A stretch of 64,000 bases of DNA. Origin: Chengkuizengella axinellae (GTDB taxonomy: Bacteria > Bacillota > Bacilli > Paenibacillales > KCTC-33759). Below, piece after piece: positions 27,070 through 35,725 of the stretch. Positions within the stretch are counted from its first letter, which is position 1; each line of letters opens with the position of its first letter. Position numbers and translations under genes: made by a program. The notes under the pieces are model-generated. The model ran no database searches. It saw only the letters and a list, made by a program, of their open reading frames with translations, and was not told the DNA's origin. Location of the stretch: positions 140,185 through 204,184 of the forward strand of contig NZ_JAVAMP010000007.1 of the NCBI RefSeq assembly GCF_030730905.1, read 5' to 3'.

Positions 27070-27192
27070 TTCCTAAAAAACCTCCAATTTTTTCTGTACA
27101 TTTATTATAATCCTATGTTTTTTTATTTAAAAATCAAATTATTAAATACATTCTATTCATTTTTTAAATAATTTAATAACAGTGGTGACATC

Positions 27193-27895
27193 TTGGAATA
27201 TGAGCAAATGAGAGCATTTCTAGCTGTTACACAAGTAAGAAGAATCAAAAACCGTATTACCTTTAATTAAAAGAAGTCTAGAAATTATTGAAGAGTGTCA
27301 GCTAAAAGCAAAACTAGAAGAAAAATATACGGAGCATTTTGTCATTGGCGGAGTCCATTCGATTTGGGACTATTATTTATATTCATATGTAGAACAATTT
27401 CAAGCTCAGTTTAAAAAAGTAGCTTTTCGTCTCGTTACAGATCACACTGGAAATATTACGCAATCTATACTAGATGGAACAACTGACTTAGGGGTAGTGT
27501 ATTCCCCACCTCAACATCCAGATATTGAGATTATCACTTGGAAAGAAGAAACCTTTAAACTAATTGCTTCAAAAGAATTAAACCTATCAAAACATCAAGT
27601 AAATTTAAAAGGACTGAACAAGTATTCATTTATTTATCAAGAGTGGGGTGGCGAATTTCATGATTGGTTCCATAAGGAAGCAGGAAAAAACTTTCTCCCT
27701 TCTTTAGAGGTAGGTCATGCTCATTTATTATTGGAGCTAGTTAGTAATAATAAGGCGATGTGTTTTATTTTAGATTCCATCCAATACAAAGCTGTCAGTC
27801 CTCCACCAATTCAAAAGCTGTACATTATATATTCTAAGAAAAATAGCAAAAAGCTTTTGATTCAAGGTTTAGTAAATAAATTAATGCATAATTAG
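27193..27895 (+). pseudogene. LysR family regulator with internal deletion
   Basis: The frame from TTG 27193 reads LEYEQMRAFLAVTQV, the usual first helix of a LysR winged helix, then breaks into stop codons. From 27254, in a different frame, it resumes VLPLIKRSLEIIEECQLKAK and carries the whole effector domain: FVIGGVHSIWDYYL, VTDHTGNITQSILDGTTDLGV, down to NKLMHN. About 45-55 residues, including the DNA-recognition helix, are missing. It can no longer bind DNA as usual. It lies divergent from the M20 dipeptidase gene, which it probably once controlled. Confidence 0.8.
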
Positions 27896-27922
27896 ATAAA
27901 ACAAGTCAGTTTACAATGATCA

Positions 27923-27964
27923 CTCAAAACGCTTGCAATCAATGTAGAGAGCAAGCGTTTTGAG
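27923..27964. terminator. Bidirectional terminator
   Basis: CTCAAAACGCTTGC (27923-27936) pairs perfectly with GCAAGCGTTTTGAG (27951-27964), a 14-bp stem between the convergent LysR remnant and the VOC gene. Confidence 0.85.
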
Positions 27965-27978
27965 TATGTATACCATGA

Positions 27979-28320
27979 TTATTTATCATTCGTTAAATCA
28001 AGAATTCTAATGACATTGTTTGAAACATCATTAAATATTGCGTATCTTCCTGGAGGAATATCCATAGGTTCCTTTACGAAGGTTAAAGTATCTTTATTCT
28101 CTGCAAAGAATTTATCCACATTATCTACTACAAACAATCCGCCAGGCGGCAAACCAATTTCATCATCCTCAATCATTAATTGCACATCTGTACCTGGCAT
28201 TTGAAGAGCTATAGTATGATTTCCTTCTCTCCATGCTTCCTCAAATCCTAACTGATCTCGATAAAATTTCAGTGATTCCTTTATATTTTCTACGGGTTGC
28301 ACTAAAAAAGCTAATTTCAT
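27979..28320 (-). CDS. VOC family protein
   Basis: A 113-residue single-domain VOC (glyoxalase-fold) protein. Two beta-alpha-beta-beta-beta units are seen, the first MKLAFLVQPVENIKESLKFYRDQLGFEE and the second from about residue 60 (GLPPGGLFVVDNVDKFFAENK) ending IFNDVSNNVIRILDL. ATG at 28320 has AAAGGAGAGG ten bases upstream; the ATG twelve codons earlier has no SD. It is divergent from the TetR gene and shares its promoter region, so TetR control of this gene is likely. The ligand or substrate is unknown. Confidence 0.82.
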   Translation of the reverse strand: MKLAFLVQPVENIKESLKFYRDQLGFEEAWREGNHTIALQMPGTDVQLMIEDDEIGLPPGGLFVVDNVDKFFAENKDTLTFVKEPMDIPPGRYAIFNDVSNNVIRILDLTNDK

Positions 28321-28390
28321 TCCAACCTCTCCTTTAACATTATTTTCTAAAAACATAACTTAATTATGTTATAGCATAAACTGTTTATTT

Positions 28391-28408
28391 TAACAAGTAC
28401 ATATGTTA
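28391..28408. promoter_or_regulatory. Candidate TetR operator between VOC and TetR genes
   Basis: An imperfect 18-bp dyad, TAACAAGTACATATGTTA, with matching outer arms TAACA/TGTTA. It overlaps the likely TetR -10 region in the divergent promoter area. Confidence 0.35.
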
Positions 28409-28418
28409 TGATTTAAGT

Positions 28419-28928
28419 ATGAAAGATTGGATACCTATACCAGGCTCGATTAAAGAACAGTTAATTACAATTGCATTAGAAGAATTTAAGAAAAAAGAAT
28501 ACAAGGAGGTCAATATTTCACAATTAGCAAATGAAGCTAATGTTACAACGGGCGCCATTTATCATCATTTTGGATCGAAGATAAAACTATACTTACTGAT
28601 TCGGAATGAGATGGAGCAGCGAATTATAGATAGAATGGAGGGTGCAGCCGCTTTATTTGAAGATGACCCTAACCAAGCACTGACAGCAGCGGTTAAAGTT
28701 GGCATTGATGCATGTGTAAAATTAGATTGTTGTAAGCTTTTAAGCGAATTGCCTTCAGATAAGGTGAACGATCGTATTGGAGAGTTTATGGTTTCATTAA
28801 ATAAAAAGACAATAACAGGCATTGAGTATATTCTACTCCCCTCATGGCGTTCTTTGTTAAATGCTATTTATGAGAAACAAATAGATCGAGAAAATGCAAA
28901 GCAGTTAATATCGCGAATTCTAAAATAA
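28419..28928 (+). CDS. TetR family transcriptional regulator
   Basis: A 169-residue regulator. The TetR helix-turn-helix is at residues 12-58: IKEQLITIALEEFKKKEYKEVNISQLANEANVTTGAIYHHFGSKIKLY, with the typical VTTGAIYHHFGSK recognition helix. The remainder is the ligand-binding/dimer domain with a Cys pair (KLDCCKLL). The protein is at the short end of the family. No SD is seen before the ATG and a -10-like TATGAT ends seven bases upstream, so the mRNA may be leaderless. The divergent VOC gene is the likely target. Confidence 0.85.
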   Translation: MKDWIPIPGSIKEQLITIALEEFKKKEYKEVNISQLANEANVTTGAIYHHFGSKIKLYLLIRNEMEQRIIDRMEGAAALFEDDPNQALTAAVKVGIDACVKLDCCKLLSELPSDKVNDRIGEFMVSLNKKTITGIEYILLPSWRSLLNAIYEKQIDRENAKQLISRILK

Positions 28929-28930
28929 TG

Positions 28931-28970
28931 AAAAGAATCGTTCAAAACAATCCTAGAACGATTCTTTTAT
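28931..28970. terminator. Bidirectional terminator
   Basis: AAAAGAATCGTTC (28931-28943) pairs perfectly with GAACGATTCTTTT (28956-28968) between convergent tetR and the MocR gene. Confidence 0.88.
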
Positions 28971-28996
28971 ATGTGTATAGTTATGATGAGTATAGG

Positions 28997-30415
28997 TTAT
29001 TCCCTTTCAAACCAGACATCATAAAGCAATTTAATTCCATCTTCAATTTTGTCCATTTCAATTCCTGTAAACCCAAGAATAAACTCCCTCCTCTCCTCTT
29101 TTGGAAGAGAAAACCACATATAAGATGTTGAAGCTATTCTTATTCCAGAATCATTCGCCAATCGAATTAATTCTTTTTCTGATTTGGTTGAGTGAACCTT
29201 TAATAATATATGAAAACCTGCATTTCCTCCCATTATTTCAGCTTTCTCCCCAAAACAATGATGAATAACATCTATTATCAAATCATGTTTTTTTCGATAA
29301 ATTTTTCGCATCTTTGAGATATGTTTAGTTAAATATCCATTTTCCATAAATAGCTGTAATGTCCGTTGGTGTATAGGTGAGGAAGATTGTTCAAACAATA
29401 AGTGCTGTTGCAGCTGCATAAAATCATCCAAAAGAGTTTTAGGCAACACCATATAATGAATGCAAAAAGCAGGAGCTAGTACCTGAGAGAATCCACTCAT
29501 GTAAATAACATTAGAATCGGGCAGCAAACCTTGTAATGCTGGTATCGGTTTTCCGTGATACCTAAACTCACCATCATAATCATCTTCGATAATAAAACCA
29601 TCTCTTTGTTCTCCCCATTCCAGCAAAGATAGCCGCTTGGAAATTGGCATAATCATTCCTTTTGGATATTGGTGAGAAGGTGAGACACTAACAACTTGCG
29701 CCTTGCTATCATATAGTTTTTTTATACTGATTCCATCTTTCTCTAATGAGATTGGAATCGTATGAAACCCCTGCTGTTGAAAGGTTGACTTCATTAAAAC
29801 ATAACTCGGGTCCTCAAATGCGATCCTTGCACTATATTTTTTTAAAACTGCACTAATAAAAGTAATTAAAATATATTGATCCGCTGCGACAATAATTTGA
29901 CCAGGGGAGCAGTGAACTCCTCTGTATTGGTGAAGATATTTCGATATTTCAATTCTTAACCCTTCATCACCATGTGGATCGCCATAAAATAACAAGTCCT
30001 TTTGTTCTAAATTCAGCATCTGATTATGTAGTTTACGCCAAGTTTGAAACGGAAAAGCTGTGAAATCATTTTTTGCTAAATGAAAATCATATTTGTAAGT
30101 TTTTTTAGGCGTGTATCTTTGCGGTTCTTCTTTATAGCCAGAAGAAGTTACTCCTAAACCTATCGTTTCAGGTAGCGTTTGAACAAAAAATCCACTTTTA
30201 AATTTACTTTTAATAAAACCTTCATCTAAAAGTTGATTATATGCAAGTTCAACCGTTGTGGCACTTATATCTAGAAAATCAGCTAACTGACGTATAGAAG
30301 GAAGGCGGCTATTTTCCGAAATATGACGAGAGATAATCTCTGATTTTATATACTCATAAAGCTGTTCATACATTGGAATTTTGCTTACTTTATCTAATCT
30401 CGGTACGAGTAACAT
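28997..30415 (-). CDS. MocR/GabR-type regulator lacking the PLP lysine
   Basis: A 472-residue fusion of a GntR winged helix (residues 1-75: PMYEQLYEYIKSEIISRHISENSRLPSIRQLADFLDISATTVELAYNQLLDEGFI) and a fold-type I aminotransferase-like domain (DEGLRIEISKYLHQYRG, IIEDDYDGEFRYHG). In GabR and PdxR a lysine in the SFSK motif holds PLP. Here that position reads MSGFSQVLAP: Gln311, codon CAG, stands in its place. The Asp of the PLP pyridine site (EDDYD) is kept. Such a protein cannot form the internal aldimine, so it may bind free PLP or another ligand. Divergent from a GNAT gene, the likely target. Confidence 0.85.
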   Translation of the reverse strand: MLLVPRLDKVSKIPMYEQLYEYIKSEIISRHISENSRLPSIRQLADFLDISATTVELAYNQLLDEGFIKSKFKSGFFVQTLPETIGLGVTSSGYKEEPQRYTPKKTYKYDFHLAKNDFTAFPFQTWRKLHNQMLNLEQKDLLFYGDPHGDEGLRIEISKYLHQYRGVHCSPGQIIVAADQYILITFISAVLKKYSARIAFEDPSYVLMKSTFQQQGFHTIPISLEKDGISIKKLYDSKAQVVSVSPSHQYPKGMIMPISKRLSLLEWGEQRDGFIIEDDYDGEFRYHGKPIPALQGLLPDSNVIYMSGFSQVLAPAFCIHYMVLPKTLLDDFMQLQQHLLFEQSSSPIHQRTLQLFMENGYLTKHISKMRKIYRKKHDLIIDVIHHCFGEKAEIMGGNAGFHILLKVHSTKSEKELIRLANDSGIRIASTSYMWFSLPKEERREFILGFTGIEMDKIEDGIKLLYDVWFERE

Positions 30416-30527
30416 TTGATTTTATTTCCTTTCTTATCTGTCCTTTAGTTTTATATGAATCTGTATATTTTAATAAATACACAATGTTGATAAACTTATT
30501 TTATATCTTTTGCAGGAGGAATGCACA

Positions 30528-31100
30528 ATGAAGACAGAGACAAAGATGCCAGTCCATTTTTTAAAGGGGAACAAGGTTTATTTAAGACCGCTAGATATTG
30601 ATGATTCAGAGATTTATTTTCAAATGGTATATAATACAGAAACACGACGACTTACAGGAACTCAAAAAAGTTATACTAGAGAACAGATTTCTAGTTATAT
30701 AGAAAATAAAGCTGGGGATTCTTCATCAGTACTTCTGCTCATTGCTTTAAAAGAAACAAATGAAGTAATTGGTGACATTGCTTTACAGGATATCGATACA
30801 ATCAATCGAAGTTCTCATATAAGAATCGCGATTGATGCTGAACAAAATCAAGGAAAAGGTTATGGAAGTGAAGCTATTACTTTGATGTTGGAATACGGAT
30901 TTGGAATACTGAACTTACATCGTATTGAATTAGAGGTCTTTTCTTTCAACAACCGTGCAGAGCATGTTTATGAAAAATTAGGATTTAAAAAGGAAGGCAT
31001 TCAACGAGATCGATTATATTACGATCATCAATACCATGATGCTATACTAATGAGTATGTTAGAAGATGAGTTTCGAGCTATGAAAAAACAAATGAAATGA
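30528..31100 (+). CDS. GNAT acetyltransferase, RimJ/RimL-like
   Basis: A 190-residue GNAT. The acetyl-CoA loop is QGKGYGSEAI (Q/RxxGxG/A), preceded by the beta4 strand HIRIAIDAEQNQ and followed by LNLHRIELEVFSFNNRAEHVYEKLGFKKEG, the standard C-terminal half. It is of the N-terminal/spermidine type; the acceptor is unknown. The ATG at 30528 has GCAGGAGGAAT eight bases upstream; a TTG at 30510 precedes the SD and was rejected. Divergent from the MocR-type gene. Confidence 0.87.
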   Translation: MKTETKMPVHFLKGNKVYLRPLDIDDSEIYFQMVYNTETRRLTGTQKSYTREQISSYIENKAGDSSSVLLLIALKETNEVIGDIALQDIDTINRSSHIRIAIDAEQNQGKGYGSEAITLMLEYGFGILNLHRIELEVFSFNNRAEHVYEKLGFKKEGIQRDRLYYDHQYHDAILMSMLEDEFRAMKKQMK

Positions 31101-31170
31101 TATAAGTGGGAAGCCCTTTAAAGATTCTTAATATATTCCTATTACTTAAAACTTCCCAATATATTCATCA

Positions 31171-31287
31171 TTAGGTACTGTCGCCAGTGATGGATCTTTG
31201 TATGAATCTGAAAAAACTAGTCTCTCTATTTAATTCAATGACTAAGTGGATAAAAGACACTAAAATCAATATTTCAGTTCTACCCAT
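31171..31287 (-). CDS. Possible 38-residue protein
   Basis: ATG at 31287 is preceded by AGAGGAGTG at good distance. The product is MGRTEILILVSFIHLVIELN followed by RETSFFRFIQRSITGDST. The hydrophobic first half could insert in the membrane. No homology is recognised; the support is the ribosome site and its isolation only. Confidence 0.3.
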   Translation of the reverse strand: MGRTEILILVSFIHLVIELNRETSFFRFIQRSITGDST

Positions 31288-31440
31288 AATATATCACTCC
31301 TCTAATCTAGAAGATAATATATTATATGTTAGATTGATATATTCCGTATAGACGAGTTAAGTAGTACAAGCGCATATTTATAACAAATAATAATAGAGGT
31401 AGGTATTGGATCTGAAATTTAAGAAAAAATGTCTAACCCA

Positions 31441-31475
31441 AAGAAGCCATTTCTTTTTTTGTATGGCTTCTTTCT
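31441..31475. terminator. Terminator downstream of rtcB
   Basis: AAGAAGCCAT (31441-31450) pairs with ATGGCTTCTT (31463-31472), a 10-bp stem. The T-run is stronger on the plus side than on the minus side. Confidence 0.65.
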
Positions 31476-31480
31476 TAATA

Positions 31481-31612
31481 CTAGATTTTTTTTGAAATAG
31501 CATAAGCAATTTTTCTATCATTAGGAGTCACTTTAATTGCATCCGTTACAAAACACTATTGATCCAATTCCATCAACACCTTTTCTAGTAAAATATCGAT
31601 TAAATCATGTTC
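31481..31612 (-). pseudogene. Decayed small gene after rtcB
   Basis: In the minus strand a frame directly after rtcB reads NEHDLIDILLEKVLMELDQ, an amber stop at 31558-31556, then CFVTDAIKVTPNDRKIAYAI and SKKI, stop. Both halves look protein-like and share one frame, so this is probably one small gene broken by a stop codon. There is no start codon or SD of its own. The family is not recognised. Confidence 0.4.
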
Positions 31613-31614
31613 AT

Positions 31615-32841
31615 TTAGTCTTTATATGGATCGAATTCATTCGCTCCTGCCATACAAACCCCAATAGGTTTTAAAGTGTGTAATACTTCAATCGTATCAC
31701 TATGTGCATCTAAAACATCTTGTAATTTTCGATATACAAACGGGCTTTCATCTGTTCCTGCTCCTCTTAGCTCAACTCCATATTTTCGGATCGCTTTATA
31801 CATCTCTTTCTCTGTGATTTGTCCACCAGAACGTTTACGAGTTTTCCAATTCATTTTTCCAGCAGCTTGTGTTCTGCTCATAATCCTACCTGCTCCATGG
31901 ACTGTGCTATAATAAGCATCTTTGTTCTCCTGTGTATCTTTTCCTTTCACAATGACAGATATATCTGCCATGCTTCCACCGATGAAACCAAGCTGTCCTG
32001 GAGCAGAAGGCGTTGCACCCTTCCGCACAACGTTATACGTTTTTCCATGATGTTCTTCTACCCATGTATAGTTATGGTGATTATGCACTTCAAAATCTTG
32101 CTCTATGCCTAATATAGATAAAACTTGATCGACAACGTAATCACGACCTGCATATGCGTATTTCCCTGCTAACTTCATAGCTTCAAAGTACATTTGACCT
32201 ATCTCGTCTTCCATATTCAACAACATCGGCGGTTGGTCCATCTTTTCTCCCGGTGCTTTACCAAAAAACTCTCTTCCTGCTGCAAGATTGATGAATCCGC
32301 TTGCTGTTTTGTGTCCAAACCCACGACTACCAAAATGGACTGCAACCCATAAACATCCAGTATCCGTTTCTTCAAACAAATCAACAAAGTGATTTCCGCT
32401 TCCGATGGTTCCCAATTGTTTCTGCGCTAATTTTTTTAACTTATCATGTTCTTGACTTCCAATTGCTTTATATACAGACCAGGCTGGATCATCAAATAAT
32501 GCATGATCTACACGATTTTTATTCACTCTTCCTATTCCAAAGGAAATTTGTTGTGCGATTTCATCCATATAGTATTTTAAATTTGATTTTATATCTGAAG
32601 CTTGAACATTCGTTCTTACTGCTTTGTTTCCACAAGCAATATCATATCCTACCCCAGAAGGTGATATTTGTCCGTCATAAACTACCACTCCCCCTATTGG
32701 TTGACAATATCCCTTATGATGGTCAGCCATTAATAGGGTCTGAACCGCATTTCCTGTTTTTGAACAGGTAATCGCTTGATTCACAGCTCCTTCATCTGGA
32801 TCTCCCCAAATGCGAACTCCTTTTATTTCTTGAAAAGACAT
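31615..32841 (-). CDS. rtcB: RNA-splicing ligase RtcB
   Basis: A 408-residue RtcB ligase, which joins RNA 2',3'-cyclic phosphate (or 3'-phosphate) to 5'-OH ends using GTP and Mn2+. The metal-binding stretch SPSGVGYDIACGNKAVRTN contains Cys70; GTIGSGNHFVDL is the guanylate-binding loop; AVHFGSRGFGHKTA follows; and STVHGAGRIMSRTQA holds the His that is guanylylated. The start ATG at 32841 was chosen over GTG at 32853, which abuts the SD GAGGAG. No rtcA or rtcR neighbour is present. Probable role in RNA repair. Confidence 0.93.
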   Translation of the reverse strand: MSFQEIKGVRIWGDPDEGAVNQAITCSKTGNAVQTLLMADHHKGYCQPIGGVVVYDGQISPSGVGYDIACGNKAVRTNVQASDIKSNLKYYMDEIAQQISFGIGRVNKNRVDHALFDDPAWSVYKAIGSQEHDKLKKLAQKQLGTIGSGNHFVDLFEETDTGCLWVAVHFGSRGFGHKTASGFINLAAGREFFGKAPGEKMDQPPMLLNMEDEIGQMYFEAMKLAGKYAYAGRDYVVDQVLSILGIEQDFEVHNHHNYTWVEEHHGKTYNVVRKGATPSAPGQLGFIGGSMADISVIVKGKDTQENKDAYYSTVHGAGRIMSRTQAAGKMNWKTRKRSGGQITEKEMYKAIRKYGVELRGAGTDESPFVYRKLQDVLDAHSDTIEVLHTLKPIGVCMAGANEFDPYKD

Positions 32842-32944
32842 GCTTTGATTCACTCCTCGTTTTTATTAACATTCTTATTTGATTGTATTTAATCTTTTAA
32901 TAGCAATTCAGTGTTATTTTTCACTTTTTGAAGTGTATTACAAA

Positions 32945-32972
32945 TAAAAAAGACTACTTGAATTCAGTAGCC
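32945..32972 (-). terminator. Terminator after the 33000-33167 gene
   Basis: On the minus strand GGCTACT (32972-32966) pairs with AGTAGTC (32958-32952) with one G-T pair, then TTTTTT. Confidence 0.7.
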
Positions 32973-32999
32973 TCATACTCATCTATTTTATTCATTTCT

Positions 33000-33167
33000 T
33001 CATTTTCTTTTAGAAACTTGAATGTTACTTTCAAACAGGATATTCAGTTGGTTGAAGGAATTTGTATTTGATTCCTTATTTACACAAGAAAATGGTTGTT
33101 CAAAATTACCCGCAAGTTGTAATCGATCATTTGTCAGTGTCAGCAAACTCTTTAGATTGGTCATCAT
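33000..33167 (-). CDS. Small hypothetical protein, 55 residues
   Basis: The frame reads MMTNLKSLLTLTNDRLQLAG, then NFEQPFSCVNKESNTNSFNQ and LNILFESNIQVSKRK. It is polar, helical-looking and has no signal peptide. Two ATGs in a row (33167, 33164) follow AGGTGTAGGAAT. It lies 100 bases past the epimerase gene and has a terminator 28 bases after its stop, which supports a real gene. The upstream frame from 33221 lacks an SD. No family is recognised. Confidence 0.5.
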   Translation of the reverse strand: MMTNLKSLLTLTNDRLQLAGNFEQPFSCVNKESNTNSFNQLNILFESNIQVSKRK

Positions 33168-33266
33168 ATTCCTACACCTTCCTTTCTCCATAGTTTGAAT
33201 TATGTTTTTAAAATTTAACATGGGATAAATATCCTGTCAATACGTTTTATACTCATCTTATATACT

Positions 33267-34301
33267 TTATACGCTATATTTAGCTAGTTCCCTCAACAAT
33301 TGCTTTTCCTTTTCTAATGTGATGCCAGCCTTGTTTATTTGTTTGTCTCTTAATTGATTCCACTTGTGAAGGTCTTCAATTGTTTCTTCCAACGGACGAA
33401 ATGTAAGTCCCTTCTCTATCGCTTTGTCAATATTAAAAGCATTTGATCCTTTCCATGGTTTTTCTTCTCCCTCTAATGGATGTTCACTAGGTATCCATAA
33501 TGGCATATCAGACCAAGGCTTTACATTGTGCTCTAATAAAAATGACTCACTTCCCCATACAAATTCTGCATCACTGTTCGTCACTTCCCTGCAAGTTTCA
33601 AGCAGCTCCAACATCGTTAGATTTCTGTTTATACCCGTTGCATTAAATGTTCCCGTTTCTTTTTTTTCAATCATGTCTAGGTTCCAACTTGCCAGGTCTT
33701 TTGCATCGATAAGTTGAATTTTTTGATTAGGATCCCCTGGCGTTAAGACTTTTCCACCTTTGCCTATTCTGTCCACCCAATATGTGAATCGATCTGAATA
33801 ATCATATTTACCCACAATTAATCCTGGTCTAATCGTTAATAGCTTACTTACAAGGTTGTTTTCCGCTTCTTTTTCAGACATATATTTTAACGCACCATAA
33901 TATTCAGGAATGAACCTAGAACCTCCACGAGTGATTTGTTCAAGTTTTTTCTTTGATAGGGTATGAACTGCATAATTTTCATCTATACCTTCTAGTATCC
34001 AATCCTTATATACTGAGATGCTTGAAATATAAGTATAGTGTTCGGTTTGATCTGCTAAAGTTTTTGTGGAAAGATATACATCTCGGGGAACATAACCACA
34101 GGTATCAATGACTGCATCCCATTTTCTATTTTTCAAAATATCTAACTGTTCACTTCGATCCCCTATAAGCTGCTCTACATTTTCGAATCCATGCTGATGG
34201 TTTCCTCGATTAAATAAAGTAATCTCATGTCCTTTAGCTAAAGCTTCAGAGACTAAATACCTCCCCAAAAATCGTGTACCACCAATAATCAATATTTTCA
34301 T
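33267..34301 (-). CDS. NAD-dependent epimerase/dehydratase family protein
   Basis: A 344-residue extended SDR. The Rossmann motif GGTRFLG lies at residues 7-13, then VIDTCGYVPRD, SSISVY, and the YGALKYMSEKEAE stretch with the YxxxK-like pair. The second half has LLTIRPGLIVGKYDYSDRFTYWVDRI. This resembles NAD-dependent epimerases of the RNA-binding CSP41/YfcH-like group rather than sugar epimerases of known specificity. It follows clpP by 23 bases on the same strand and may be read with it. Confidence 0.85.
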   Translation of the reverse strand: MKILIIGGTRFLGRYLVSEALAKGHEITLFNRGNHQHGFENVEQLIGDRSEQLDILKNRKWDAVIDTCGYVPRDVYLSTKTLADQTEHYTYISSISVYKDWILEGIDENYAVHTLSKKKLEQITRGGSRFIPEYYGALKYMSEKEAENNLVSKLLTIRPGLIVGKYDYSDRFTYWVDRIGKGGKVLTPGDPNQKIQLIDAKDLASWNLDMIEKKETGTFNATGINRNLTMLELLETCREVTNSDAEFVWGSESFLLEHNVKPWSDMPLWIPSEHPLEGEEKPWKGSNAFNIDKAIEKGLTFRPLEETIEDLHKWNQLRDKQINKAGITLEKEKQLLRELAKYSV

Positions 34302-34324
34302 CGATTCACCTCAATCCTATGGTT

Positions 34325-34903
34325 TTATTTAGTAAGAATATGATCTATCAGTCCAAGTTCCTTCGCTTCTTCAGGGAAAAAGAACCGATCGCGATCAGTT
34401 AGCTCATACATTTCCTCAACTGAAACCTTGGATCGTTCAGACATGATTTGATTCATTCTTTTCCTTGTTTCAAGGATATGTTTAGCATGGATATCTATAT
34501 CAGAAGCTTGCCCCCGAGCACCGCCTAAAGGTTGATGAAGCATAATTTCACTGTTTGGAAGTGCATAACGCTTGCCTTTAGCTCCTCCAATTAATAAAAA
34601 CGCTCCCATAGAAGCCGCCAATCCCATACACATTGTACTTACATCAGGTTTCACATGCTGCATAGCATCAAAAATAGCCATACCAGCTGTAACCGATCCA
34701 CCTGGTGAATTAATGTATATTTGAATATCTTTTTCTGGGTTTTCAGCTGATAAAAATAACAATTGGGCTACGACTGAGTTTGCAAGCTGATCATGAATCT
34801 CACTACCAATCATAACGATTCGGTCCTTTAGAAGTCTTGAGTAAATGTCATACGACCTTTCTCCATTTTTACTTTGCTCAACAACATAAGGAATTGTACC
34901 CAT
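34325..34903 (-). CDS. clpP: ClpP-type serine protease subunit
   Basis: A 192-residue ClpP with the full catalytic triad at the classic positions: Ser98 in GLAASMGAF, His123 in MLHQPLGG, and Asp172 in TDRDRFFF. It forms a 14-mer chamber that degrades proteins fed by a Clp ATPase. The SD AGGAGGTGATATGA precedes the ATG. Unlike the usual housekeeping clpP it is third in an operon with an ArsR-like regulator and a 64-residue protein, which suggests a second, regulated ClpP copy. Whether another clpP exists elsewhere cannot be seen from this window. Confidence 0.93.
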   Translation of the reverse strand: MGTIPYVVEQSKNGERSYDIYSRLLKDRIVMIGSEIHDQLANSVVAQLLFLSAENPEKDIQIYINSPGGSVTAGMAIFDAMQHVKPDVSTMCMGLAASMGAFLLIGGAKGKRYALPNSEIMLHQPLGGARGQASDIDIHAKHILETRKRMNQIMSERSKVSVEEMYELTDRDRFFFPEEAKELGLIDHILTK

Positions 34904-34915
34904 TCATATCACCTC

Positions 34916-35110
34916 CTACGCAATCATCTTCATATTCAGATCATAACTACTTTCACCAAATCCAGAGGATACTTGTTTAATGATCACTTCATTATCTTCA
35001 TTTCCAACTTGCCAACGTTTTGTCTGATTCGTGCTCCTCTTCTCCACTGGAAAAGGAATCACATTATCCTTTTGGTTTTCACTTTTCTTTTCCGCACAAA
35101 TCTTTGTCAT
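34916..35110 (-). CDS. Small protein of unknown function, 64 residues
   Basis: A polar, basic-to-neutral protein: MTKICAEKKSENQKDNVIPF, then PVEKRSTNQTKRWQVGNEDN and EVIIKQVSSGFGESSYDLNM. No TM segment or signal. Its ATG overlaps the stop of the ArsR-like gene by four bases (ATGA) with SD AAAGGAG inside the previous gene, and clpP starts 12 bases after it. So it is translated and sits between a regulator and a protease. It may be an adaptor or regulator of ClpP; this is only inferred from position. Confidence 0.65.
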   Translation of the reverse strand: MTKICAEKKSENQKDNVIPFPVEKRSTNQTKRWQVGNEDNEVIIKQVSSGFGESSYDLNMKMIA

Positions 35111-35718
35111 TTTTGCTCATCTCCTTTTTTAATATGAGGATATAACGCAATCATCGCTTTGAATACTTCACTTGCATCTTCTTCTATTGAATTGTATTTT
35201 GAGACTAATTCATTCATCATTTTTACATATTCATCAATAAATTGTTTTCTTTGCTGTTCGTTTGAAAGTCGAATTTTAAAATCCAGTGTAGCACTAGGAA
35301 TATGGTTAGATTCATCTACAATATTCATTAAATCCATCGTATCCTGCTTCATTTGTTCAGACATTTCAAACAAATACTTCAATGAACCTTGATCCTTCAT
35401 CTGCTGAATTAAGTCATTGTTTATTGTAGAATCATCAGATAACACAAATTGCTCAGCCACTGTTTCATACAACACTTCCACTAAATTGCGCACATTTCGG
35501 TGTCCTGACTTTTTAATCAGTCCAACCCTTTCTAATTTTTTCATGTGATAGTTCACTTTTTGAGGAGGTTCTCCTATTAGCTTTGCCACTTCACTTGACG
35601 ATCGCCCTTCAGATAGGTGCTGTAAAATCTCCATTTTGAGTGGATGGTTTAACATCATGATCTGCTCAATATCTGTAATTAGCTTTTTCTTTGGTTTCGA
35701 TTCTAAATTCATATTCAT
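35107..35718 (-). CDS. ArsR-like winged-helix regulator
   Basis: A 203-residue protein. The N-terminal winged helix reads LNHPLKMEILQHLSEGRSSSEVAKLIGEPPQKVNYHMKKLERVGLIKK (residues about 24-72), typical of ArsR-type regulators. No cysteine metal site is seen in the helix. A long helical C-terminal half (MKDQGSLKYLFEMSEQMKQDTMDLMNIV and on) probably dimerises. A perfect palindrome lies just before its start, so it is likely self-regulated. It heads the operon with the 64-residue gene and clpP. The upstream signal is unknown. Confidence 0.83.
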   Translation of the reverse strand: MNMNLESKPKKKLITDIEQIMMLNHPLKMEILQHLSEGRSSSEVAKLIGEPPQKVNYHMKKLERVGLIKKSGHRNVRNLVEVLYETVAEQFVLSDDSTINNDLIQQMKDQGSLKYLFEMSEQMKQDTMDLMNIVDESNHIPSATLDFKIRLSNEQQRKQFIDEYVKMMNELVSKYNSIEEDASEVFKAMIALYPHIKKGDEQK

Positions 35719-35725
35719 TTCCTTT

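Larger units (their letters stand above)
31101..31614. other. Intergenic region with a small frame, a terminator and a gene remnant
   Basis: The 514-base gap holds a 38-codon minus-strand frame with a good SD (31171-31287), a 10-bp terminator hairpin (31441-31472) and a decayed frame next to rtcB (31481-31612). The rest shows no clear signal. Confidence 0.55.
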
